This document shows positions 54,968 through 64,000 of a stretch of 64,000 bases of DNA, piece after piece (position 1 is the first letter of the stretch; every line of letters begins with the position of its first letter). Made by a program: the position numbers and the translations under genes. The stretch is taken from contig BLAL01000208.1 of NCBI GenBank assembly GCA_015698045.1, positions 620,001 through 684,000 on the forward strand, written 5' to 3'. Below the pieces are notes generated by a model. It had not been told where the DNA came from. It searched no databases and saw only the letters and a program-made list of their open reading frames with translations. Source of the stretch: Rhizophagus clarus. Lineage: Eukaryota > Glomeromycota > Glomeromycetes > Glomerales > Glomeraceae.

Positions 54968-56270
54968 ATATGATTGTTAGAATTTACTTAGGAAAATGTG
55001 GTGGTATATAAATAAAAAAAATGCCATTTGAAATCTCTGTTTTCTTAAGAAACAACAATGTTAAACACATACATAACTCTAAAAACTTATTGCAACTAGT
55101 ACTATTATATCAAATTTCATTATTATGATCATATTTATATGACTTTATTAATTTTTAGAGAAAAAATTCAAGATAACTATTCCTATTTTAAAATAAACTT
55201 AATAAAAGTCCTTTATTCTTCATATATTTTATTATATTCATATTTTTTTATAAACCAGATATATTTGTGAAAGAAAAAGAAATATAGTAGTGCGTAATAT
55301 TATCAAAAATGTAATAGTTAACAGAAATAATAATCAAAAAAAATCTTATAAGCGTCAAAAAAAGTTTAAGAGATAGAAATCATTTATACTATAGAAGCAA
55401 AATACTATGAAATCTCTGTTTACTACATATAAACTTTATAAACCGCAAAGAAAAAAAACTTTTTATAAAAAAATTTTTTTTTCTAGGATCTTAAATATAC
55501 ATTGCAAGTGTTAAATTATGCAATTGTAATTGCATCTTATTTAATATAAAAGATGATTAATATGGTTTATATATAAATGTTATGCCGCATTTTTTTTTTT
55601 TTTAAGGTTCATATTTATATTGTGCTGCATTTTGAAACCATTATAAAGTTTATGTAAAAAAAAAATCAATTAATTTAGAAATCAAATTGTTGATCTGTAT
55701 AAATTTGGAATTTAATTTTACTGATCATAATTTTTAATCTTAGATTAATGCAAAAAATGATTGTCTGAGATTACCTTGTTATTATCAAATTATGGGTAAG
55801 ATTTTCATTAAATTTTTTTCCAGAGAATTAATTATATTAATATTCATATTAAAAACAATATTAAAATTAATATTAATATTAATATTAAGATGAACATGAA
55901 TATGAATTTGAATCCATAAATCATTAGAGTAAAATTGCAATTTAGGCACTTTTATTGTACATTAATTTGAGCCATCAAATAGTAAATTTTTTGAATTTTA
56001 TTAATCAACAAGAAATTTTTTAACTTTAATTCATCAAACATAATAATGATTATCATATGATGAAACTATATAGTTTTTTTTTAAATTTTTTTTAAAAAAT
56101 TGTTAGATAGTATTTCATATTTTATTTATAAACTAGAATATGTGATTATTCAAGAAATTTTTTTCTCTATATTATATAATTAAACATTACTGCATAAAGC
56201 TCCACATAAGCTGAGCCAAGTCAAGCCATGATTAAATTGGTTATATTTATTGTTTTTAATAACTAAAAAG
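54968..56270. other. AT-rich intergenic, no gene seen
   Basis: Strongly AT-rich with simple repeats of AATATTAATATTAA type near 55838-55890. No supportable coding sequence. Confidence 0.5.
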
Positions 56271-56274
56271 ATAT

Positions 56275-57100
56275 TTTTTTTTGATAATTTTTTTTAATTG
56301 TTTTAATTAATTAAAAAAAATGATTTTTTTTTGCTCGTTTAATTAAAAAAATGGTTTTATTTTTTTTTAAAAGATATGTCAAAAGTTAAAAAAAATGATT
56401 TTTTAATCATTTTAACTTAATCGTTTTAACTAAAAAATGATTTTTCTTTAATCATTTTAACTAAAAAAATGATTTTGCTTTAATTGTTTTAACTAAAAAA
56501 ACAATTTTTTTTTAATTATTTTAATTAAAAAAAACTTTTAATCATTTTAACTAAAGAAAAAAATAATTTTTTTTTAATTGTTTTAACTAACAAAATTATT
56601 TTTTTTCTAATCATTTTGACTAAAAATTCAAAAAAGAAACTGATTTTTTTATTAGTTTAACTATTCTTTTAATAAACGATAAAAAAATTGTTTTTTTTTA
56701 ATATAACAATTTAAAAAATTGTTTTCTTTTTGAATTTTTTTAGCTAAAATGATGAGAAAATAATTATTTTTTTATCATTTTATTAAAAGAAAATGATAAA
56801 AACATTTTTTTTAATCGTTTTATTAAAAAGAAAATGATAAAAATATTTTCTTTAATTGTTTTATTAAAAGAAAATGATAAAAATGTTTTCTTTAATCATT
56901 TTATTAAAAAGAAAATAATAAAAATGTTTTCTTTAATTTTTATTAAAAGAAAACTATAAAACGTCTTCTTCAATCATTTTGTTAAAAAGAAATGATAAAA
57001 CATCTTCTTTTAATCATTTTATTAAAAGAAAATGATAAAAATGTTTTCTTTAATCATTTTATTAAAAGAAAATGATAAAAATGTTTTCTTTAATCCCTAT
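56275..57100. repeat. AT minisatellite block 1
   Basis: About 20 degenerate copies of a ~40-bp unit containing TTTAATCATTTTATTAAAAG and AAAATGATAAAAATG. The unit is partly palindromic (ATCATTTT...AAAATGAT). The latter half (56750-57100) is more regular. Confidence 0.8.
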
Positions 57101-57127
57101 AAAAAAAATGGATATGTTTTTATATGA

Positions 57128-57340
57128 AATTTGTACTGAAAAATACGTTTATATACTGAAAGGCACGTTTTATAATACTGAGAGATACAGAATTGAACAA
57201 TTTTCTGTATCTTAATATATACATTTTTACATAAAATAATACTGAGAAAACATATATACTAAGATACAGAAAATTGTTTAATTCCGTATCTCTCAATATT
57301 ATAAAATGTATTTTTTAGTATCTTTCAGCATTTGAATATA
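57128..57340. repeat. long imperfect palindrome
   Basis: Arms at 57172-57220 and 57252-57302 (ACTGAGAGATACAGAATTGA versus its near-exact reverse complement, about 4 mismatches in 49), with weaker pairing continuing outward (ACTGAAAGGCACGTTTTATA). The loop is about 30 bp. No coding sequence. Confidence 0.8.
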
Positions 57341-58320
57341 TTTCTCAGTATAAATTCTGTTGTGAAGGGAGAAAGCCCATTCTATTAGTATAATAATACT
57401 GTGTCATGCTGGTTCTCTACACTAAAACTTTTTATATGCTTGGTTTGGATTTTTCTTTTTCTTGACATTCTAACATTTTCTTTACATCTCTCTTTTACTC
57501 ATTTATATTATTCATAAAGGTTTTTTATCAGTTAACCTATAACTCATCTCATATGAAGATTTTCTATCGGCTAACCTACAACACTTAGTATAAATCAATT
57601 ATACTTTCATTTTAAGAGAGCTTCCATCATCACTTTCAATATACTTTAACTTTTAAACAAGCATAATTTCACTCTTTATTTAACATATCAGAATAATATT
57701 ATAATTAATCAAAGACAGTACTCTCGAACATCAATTAAGATGCAATTTCCTTCCATTAATTAATTATAATTTTATCACATTATTACTGATTTGCACAGGA
57801 TCAGATCTTAGGTAATTAATTAAAAGTCTCTTTATTAGCGAATATAAATTGGGATAATAATTTTTCTTATTTACATCAAGGTATTTTTATAAAAATTATT
57901 TCCTATTTAATTCTACTTTTCTTTTTCTCCTATTAATTCCATTTCCCCTATTATTACATTATTTGAAAAGATCTGGAATGCTTGGTGTTTGCTTGGCATT
58001 ACATCATTCCTTCTCTTCCTACTATTTCTTCCTATAAGAAATTATTCTCGCTATATTCCTAATACTATCTTTTTCTAATCAAAAAAAAAAATAAATGAAC
58101 TAAAAATAAAATCTAAACTAAGAATAAATTCTAAAAATAATTTGTATTACTATCCTGTTATATCATGTGTCTTGTATTACTATTTGGTTATTATTTTATC
58201 TATCAGGTAATAATTTGTCCATTTGCTTCATATAATCTTTCTATCTACTATATTACCATTTAATTATCTTTGTTACTATGATTTTCACGCTATACCATAT
58301 AAAAAATGCATCTATTTTTT
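57341..58320. other. non-coding spacer between the two minisatellite blocks
   Basis: Unique AT-rich sequence. Several short pyrimidine-rich tracts (57440-57510, 57900-57960) but no gene. Confidence 0.5.
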
Positions 58321-59290
58321 TTATAGGGAATCATTTTATTAAAAGAAATGATAAAAACATTTCCTTTAATCATTTAATTAAAAAAAAAATAATAAAAACA
58401 TTTTCTTTAACTGTTTAATTAAAAAAATGTTAAAATGATTTTTTTTATTGTTTAATTAAAAAAATGATAAAAACATTTTCTTTAATCATTTTATTAAAAG
58501 AAAATGATAAAAATATTTCCTTTAATCATTTTATTAAAAGAAAATGATAAAAATATTTCCTTTAATTATTTATTAAAAGAAAATGATAAAAATGTTTTCT
58601 TTAATCATTTTATTAAAAGAAAATAATAAACTGGTATTTAATTAAAAAAAAATGATAAACCTGATTTTTTTTATCATTTAATTAAAAAAAAATAATAAAA
58701 ATGACTTTTTTTATCCTTTAATTAAAAAAAAAAATGATAAAAATGACTATTTTTATCCTTTAATTAAAAAAAATGATAAAAATGACTGTTTTTATCTTTT
58801 AATTAAAAAAAATAATAAAAATGACTATTTTTATCCTTTAATTAAAAAAAAAATGATAAAAATGATTATTTTTATTCTTTAATTAAAAAAAAAAATGATA
58901 AAAATGACTATTTTTTATCCTTTAATTAAAAAAAATTGATAAAAATGACTTTTTTTATCCTTTAACTAAAAAAAATGATAAAAATAATTGTTTTTATCGA
59001 TTAATTAAAAAAATAATAAAATGTTTCCTTTAATCGTTTAATTAAAAAATGTTAAAACCATTTTTTTATCATTAAAAAAAATGTTTTTTTTAATAATTTT
59101 ATTAAAGAAAAAATGTTTTTTGTTTATTTATAAAAAAACATGATTTTTTAATCATTTTTTTTATTAATCGCTTTAAAAAAAATATAAAACCATTTTATTT
59201 ATGACTTCTTTAATTATTTTAATTAAAAAAAAAAGATTTTTTTATAATTTAATTACAAACCTCATTTTTTAAAATATTTTAGTCAAAAAA
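58321..59290. repeat. AT minisatellite block 2
   Basis: Same unit family and orientation as block 1 (TTTAATCATTTTATTAAAAG, AAATGATAAAAATGAC). It then grades into a variant with TTTTTATCCTTTAATTAAAA at 58680-58990. Confidence 0.8.
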
Positions 59291-61620
59291 AAAATGCCAT
59301 ATCAGTATTTTAATAATTGAACAACATTTTTAACATTTTTAATGATTTTAATAAAAATAGGTTTGCAATATTTTTTTCATAATTTAATGAAAAATATTGC
59401 AAAATGATTTTCTTGATGATAAAGCCTGAATCAGTTTGAATTTTAGAGATAAAAAATTTAGAAATCTAATTTTTTTAAAAAAAAAAATTGAAATTCAAAT
59501 TTTTTTTATTGAAAAAAAAATAGATCAATAAACCAATAGTAAATTATCTAGATTAAAAAGTCAGCATTAAAATTAACATTTTTTAAGTTTAATTTGATAA
59601 AAAAAAGTTTGTTTAATGATATTTTTTTAATTTATTTTAATAATAAAATGTTTACTCAATATTTTTTTTATTCAGTTTATGGTGATTTTTAAAATTATTG
59701 AAATTGATGCTGATCATGTGATGTTGATCAAAATTTTTTAAGCTACAACATATTCGTTTGTTCCTTATGATAAAACTTTTAATTTTTAATATTTTTTTAC
59801 CAATTTTTTTTTAATATTCAGGTTAATAAATACTTTACTAAATATATTTTATAATAATATTAGAATTTATATAGTAAAAACCCTAGTATTATACCCTTTA
59901 ACTGTTGAAATCACAGCTTTTTTTTTGAATTACAGAAAATCACAAAAAAACATATGGAAGAAAAATAGAAGTCACAGTGAAGTTGCCATAATAAAAGTTG
60001 CACTTTAATCTATTTAGAAGTAATAATGTGGGTATTTGGAAGTATTTATTGCATATTTCTCTAAAAATTTAACATATTAGAATAAGTTATATTATATAAA
60101 ATAATAATAATGAATTTTCATATGTTTTTCAATAATAGGGACAAGAAATAATTATTATGAAGTTAAATAAAAGCGAGTGTTAGGATATAATTGTGAGTCT
60201 ATTTATTTTATTATTTATTGTTTTAATTTAATGAAACTGTCTAATAATTACATTTTATATTAACATTAGATATTGAGTGATATAAGTTATTAAATCTTTA
60301 TTTGGTTAAACAAACTATTTGAAAAATTGAAAAAATTATGTTCTAATAATTTAGGTAATTAAGAAATTTCATAAATTTATTTTTTTTGTTAGATTCTTTT
60401 TTGATTAATTTATTTATTTAATATTGTGTCATAATTTTATATATCTGATATATAGATTTATATTTTTGCCAATATTATTACAGACAATTATAATTAATAT
60501 TAAAGATCACTGAATTTAATTCTTATTTTTACTTTATTTATACGGGTTATGTTTAATTTTTTATAAATTATTCAAAAATTTTATAAAATTCTAATACGTT
60601 CAATTCTACATATAAAAATTAAGCATTTTGATTGGTCATGTATCACGTGAATATTGATCATTTTGTGTTTTGTGTTTTTGTGTTTTGTGTTTTTGATCAT
60701 CATGATGCATACTTCAATTTCAATAATTTTGAAAATTACAATAATAAAAATGTTAAAAGTTTCTTCTTTAATGTTTTTTAATGCATTTTATTAAATAAAT
60801 GTTAATAAAAAAAAATTAAAAGTAGTATCTAGCATTTTTAATGCAGTTTAATAAAAAAACTATTAAAAATATTATTTTTTTAAGTTGTAATATCAGAGAT
60901 TAAAGTGGAATCATCTATAAATATTTTGATAAAAATAAATGCTTATTTATGATTTTTAAATATATTTTAATAAAAAACATATATTTTTATTTATGCCAAT
61001 TACCCTAGTATATTGGATTAATCTGTCAACCAGTTAAATTGATACATTGAATCATAATTCAGTAAATACATTGGCATTTGTAATTCCCACCTTCCCTCTG
61101 AACATGAATTCTTATTATTATATAAATTCTATCAGATCGGCAATTAAAATTTTTTTTTCAATCTAATAACTTTTACTGTATTATATTGTGTTATTTTTCC
61201 AATATATTTCTCATATTACGAGGAACTTAACTAATTTTTGTGAACTTTTATAATAAGTCGAAGCTTTGAATTAATATTAGATGCATTTTTGGCAAAAGAA
61301 ATGAATTGTGAAAGAGGAATGTAATTAGCATTAACAATTGTATCAATGTGATTAATTACAGCAGTTGTTGTTTCAATTATCAAATCAGTTGCTCAATGTT
61401 GCTTCTGCCATTATTATTATATATTCTTTTGTTTAATAAAGAAACAATTAAAGCCATTGGAAAGAAAAATAAGCTAATAAAGCATTTGACAAAAACAAGT
61501 CCTATTTCTACTAATCGCCATATGGTTTACAAATCCCTCTTATCTATAAACACATATTGGATCAAATGGGTTAGCAATCTAATCCAAATTCAATCCTATT
61601 TACATTATATTTAAATATGA
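59291..61620. other. AT-rich, no gene seen
   Basis: No supportable gene. A TTTGTGTTTTGTGTTTTTG tandem lies at 60661-60698, and a TCACGTGA palindrome at 60643-60650. The frame at 61348-61614 has no recognisable content. Confidence 0.5.
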
Positions 61621-62679
61621 GTAAATTTATTTAATGCACCCTGCGTTGTAACGCACCTCCTATCACGTGATAAATTTTATTGGTTGCGGATTATCATTAA
61701 GAATTAAAATAATTGGCTAAAATTTATTGTACAAAAAAAATAACAAAATTTATATATTAAACTGACTTTATTCCTTTAAACCCTGTTTATCAAAGGTAAT
61801 ATTTTTTACAATTATTTATCTTTAACATAACTAGTAATGATAATAATGATACAAAAAAGAGAAGCCTAACAATTATGATAATAAGAGAGAGAAATAATGG
61901 AAATAATATTAGAAACAAATAATTGGAGATAATGAAGATGATAGGAGACAAAAGATATAGTAAAAAAAAGAAAGATAGTGAAAAAAAGAGGGAAAGAATG
62001 CAAAAATAAAAGGAATAGGATCGAAAACAAAAGGAAATAGGAACAAAATGAAAGGGAATAGAAATGAAAATAAAAAGATAATGGGAGGGGCAAAAAAAAA
62101 GAAAAGATGACAAGAAGGAGACAAAAAAATGAAAGGATGACAAAAGGGAGATGAACAAAATGAAAGGATGATGAAAAATGAAGAGATAAAAGAAAGGAAT
62201 GAAAAGATGAAAAGATGATGAGGAGAAATGAAAAGATGACAAGAATAAAATGATGATAAAAACAAAACAATGATAAGAACGAAATGATAAGGATGAAATG
62301 ATAATTGATGATGAGAACGAAATAATAATTGATGGTGAAGACGAAACAATAATTGGTGATGAGGATAGATGAAACAATAATCAATGATAAGAACAGACAA
62401 AACGATAATTGATAATAAGGACGAAATGATAATTGATGATGAAGACGAAATGATGATTGATGAGGATGAAACAACGATAAGGACAAAATGGTGATAAGGA
62501 TAAAACGATCATGAGAATTAAAGGAAAAAGGAGCGATAATGAAAAAGAAGAAAGTGAATGAAAATAAAAAGAAAAGGGAATAAATTAACGAAAGATAAAC
62601 CACAAAAAGAAAAAAAATAGTAGTAAAAATGAAATATGAAAACAAAATTAAAAAAAAAAGATAAGAAAAAATACCATAC

Positions 62680-62699
62680 CTTGTTCACAAAACTAAGAT
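62680..62699 (-). other. micro-exon-like segment, copy 1
   Basis: The minus strand reads T-run then AG, a 20-nt segment ATCTTAGTTTTGTGAACAAG, and then GTATGG. It is the same as the segment at 63118-63137, within the ~430-bp tandem unit. Confidence 0.35.
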
Positions 62700-63117
62700 C
62701 TAAAAAAAAAAGGAGGCGAAATGATGATGATGAAATGAAATTGATGATGAGGATGAAATGATAATTAATGATAAAGACGAAATGATAATTGGTGATGAGG
62801 ATGGATGTATGAAATAATAATCGATGATAAGGACGAACAAAATGATGATTGATGATAAGGACGAAATGATAATTGATGATGAAGACGAAACGATGATTGA
62901 TGAGGATGAAACAATGATGAGGACAAAATGGTAATAAGGATGAAACAATCATGAGAATGAAAGGAAAAGGAACGATAATGAAAAGAAAAAAGTGAATGAA
63001 AACGAAAGAAAAGGGGAATAAATTAACGAAAGATAAACCATAAAAAGAAGAAAAAATAGTTAGTAAAAATGAAATATGAAAACGAAATTGAAAAAAAAGA
63101 TAAGAAAAATGTCATAC

Positions 63118-63137
63118 CTTGTTCGCAAAACTAAGAC
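63118..63137 (-). other. micro-exon-like segment, copy 2
   Basis: The minus strand reads T-run then AG, 20 nt GTCTTAGTTTTGCGAACAAG, then GTATGA. Both splice signals are conserved between the two copies while neighbouring bases drift. Confidence 0.35.
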
Positions 63138-63546
63138 CTAAAAAAAAAGGAGGCGAAATGATGATGATGAAATGAAATCGATGATGAGGATGAAATGATA
63201 ATTAATGATAAAGACAAAACAATGAGAACAGATGTATAAAACAATAATTGATGATAAGGACAGACAAAACGATAATTGATGATAAGAACGAAATGATAAT
63301 TGATGATGAAGACGAAATGATGATTGATAAAGATGAAACAACGATGAGGACAAAATGGTGATAAGGATGAAACGATCATGAGAATGAAAGGAAAAGGAGC
63401 GATAATGAAAAAGAAGAAAGTGAATGAAAATGAAAAGAAAAGGAGAATAAATTAACGAAAGATAAACCATAAAAAGAAGAAAAAATAGTTAATAAAAATG
63501 AAATATGAAAACAAAATTGAAAAAAGACAAGAAAAAAATGCCATAC

Positions 63547-63777
63547 CTGGAACGTCCTCAGAGATATCTGGAAATGGTTGTTTCTTTTTTTTCATTAATC
63601 TCGTTTAAGAACATTCTCTAACGTCCCTCCATTGTCTTTTTTTTTATAGAAGCACCCCCGGAGACTTCTGGAGACAAAAAGGTAGGGTTTATTTCTTTTT
63701 TTTTGTTAATTTTGTTTAACATTTCTAATGTTTTTTTATTGTTTTTTTTATAGAAACGCCTCTTGGAGATGAAATAA
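63547..63777 (+). other. array of three short exon-like segments with homologous introns
   Basis: Plus strand: segment A ends ...GATATCTGGAAATG at 63576, followed by GTTGTT. Segment B is 63650-63681 (preceded by TTTTATAG, followed by GTAGGG) and segment C starts at 63754 (preceded by TTTTATAG) and stops at 63777. The two introns (63577-63649 and 63682-63753) are alike, with TTTCTTTTTTTTT, TTAA, ACATT, TAACG/TAATG and CTTTTTTTATAG. The segments share CCNGAGAYWTCTGGARAY and could encode a repeated (E)APPETSGDK-like motif. On the minus strand 63567-63547 is also flanked by splice-like TTCCAG and GTATGG. Confidence 0.45.
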
Positions 63778-63892
63778 AATAATGAAAAGTTGCAACACGC
63801 TTAACGGCTTAAGATTATTTTATAAATAAAATAAAAACAATTAAATACGTGATAAGAGGTGCGTTATAACGCAGGGGTGCATTAAATAAATT

Positions 63893-64000
63893 ATTCCTTT
63901 AAATATTACCTTAACACAATTTGGTTTGAACCAAAAAATTATTTGGCACGTTACTATCATTTTTTTATTAAAAGTTTCATTGTCATAATTGATGTTGTTT
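63893..64000. other. window end, no gene seen
   Basis: AT-rich flank of the TIR element. Nothing recognisable. Confidence 0.4.

Larger units (their letters stand above)
61860..63540. repeat. purine-rich repeat with ~430-bp higher-order tandem unit
   Basis: The plus strand is A/G-dominated (GATGATGAGGATGAAATGAT, GAAGACGAAACGA). A larger unit beginning GAGCGATAATGAAAAAG recurs at 62531, about 62970 (GAACGATAATG) and 63397, spacing about 439 and 427 bp. Each full unit includes GGAATAAATTAACGAAAGAT and CTTGTTCRCAAAACTAAGA. Long Ser/Ile/Phe-rich frames on the minus strand result from the composition. Confidence 0.85.
61624..63892. mobile_element. TIR-bounded element with minisatellite and micro-exons (element 1), 2,269 bp
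   Basis: About 46-bp terminal inverted repeats: 61624-61669 and 63845-63892. They begin AATTTATTTAATGCACCC, contain the palindrome GCGTTRTAACGC, and continue GCACCTCYTATCACGT, with one indel and about three mismatches. The interior holds purine-rich repeats (61860-63540) and micro-exon-like segments. No transposase is visible, so it is non-autonomous or carries unrecognised cargo. The target duplication is unclear; the TTAA next to TGCACC at both ends is one candidate. Confidence 0.7.

Noticed and set aside
61790-63470. Overlapping minus-strand frames up to 259 residues, membrane-protein-like
   Set aside because: Three overlapping frames are all open over the same repeat, which is a composition effect. 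The hydrophobicity follows from T-rich codons.
1-64000. tRNA, rRNA or CRISPR array
   Set aside because: No tRNA-like cloverleaf with TTCRANNC was noticed, no conserved rRNA core sequence, and tandem repeats lack the unique spacers of CRISPR. A covariance-model scan would be decisive for tRNA.

Overview
This is a nuclear fragment of a very AT-rich, intron-rich fungal genome. The gene families point to an arbuscular mycorrhizal fungus (Glomeromycotina, most likely Rhizophagus). They include TKL-type kinases with HRDFHPGN and SDMGLCGEV, NBD-only Hsp70-like proteins, F-box/LRR proteins, a Crinkler-type gene, and abundant Tc1, MULE and hAT elements. The introns are short (60-130 nt) with canonical GT..AG ends. 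I saw no rRNA, tRNA or CRISPR, and family names come from recognition without a database search.

Layout. 1-1840 is AT-rich and gene-free. 1845-9560 holds relics: a Crinkler-like gene, an F-box/LRR gene, a SWIM zinc finger and a MULE transposase. 10945-12675 is a broken Hsp70-like gene. 13864-14856 (minus) is an intact ubiquitin-like plus ADP-ribosyltransferase-like fusion. 16150-16590 is a kinase relic. 17156-18706 is an intact F-box gene, with a TATA box in the loop of a perfect inverted repeat, and a second F-box relic follows. 20433-21787 carries a SAM-domain ORF and a NYN-domain nuclease ORF in tandem. 24004-25356 is a six-exon short-chain dehydrogenase.

27354-36162 is the most striking locus. 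Eleven tandem exon units each encode a zinc ribbon plus a kinase N-lobe, and they end in one catalytic C-lobe. Glycine loops are degenerate in the first ten units and intact only in the unit next to the C-lobe. A Tc1 element sits inside the coding part of unit 6 with a clean TA duplication.

36163-50680 is mostly non-coding, with relics, one small spliced gene candidate (42149), a TIR-bounded element with a purine-rich minisatellite and micro-exons (43133-44591), and an intact coiled-coil gene (48015-49094) with an internal 135-bp duplication. 50681-54967 is an old minus-strand gene split by a 3.2-kb hAT element (itself carrying a nested MITE) and by a 600-bp hAT-type MITE. 55000-61600 is AT-rich with two minisatellite blocks and a long palindrome. 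61624-63892 is a second TIR-bounded element holding a ~430-bp tandem repeat in purine-rich DNA and micro-exon-like segments on both strands.

Overall this is an accessory, TE-eroded region. Expanded families (kinase, F-box, Hsp70-like, Crinkler-like) are present as few intact genes among many broken copies.
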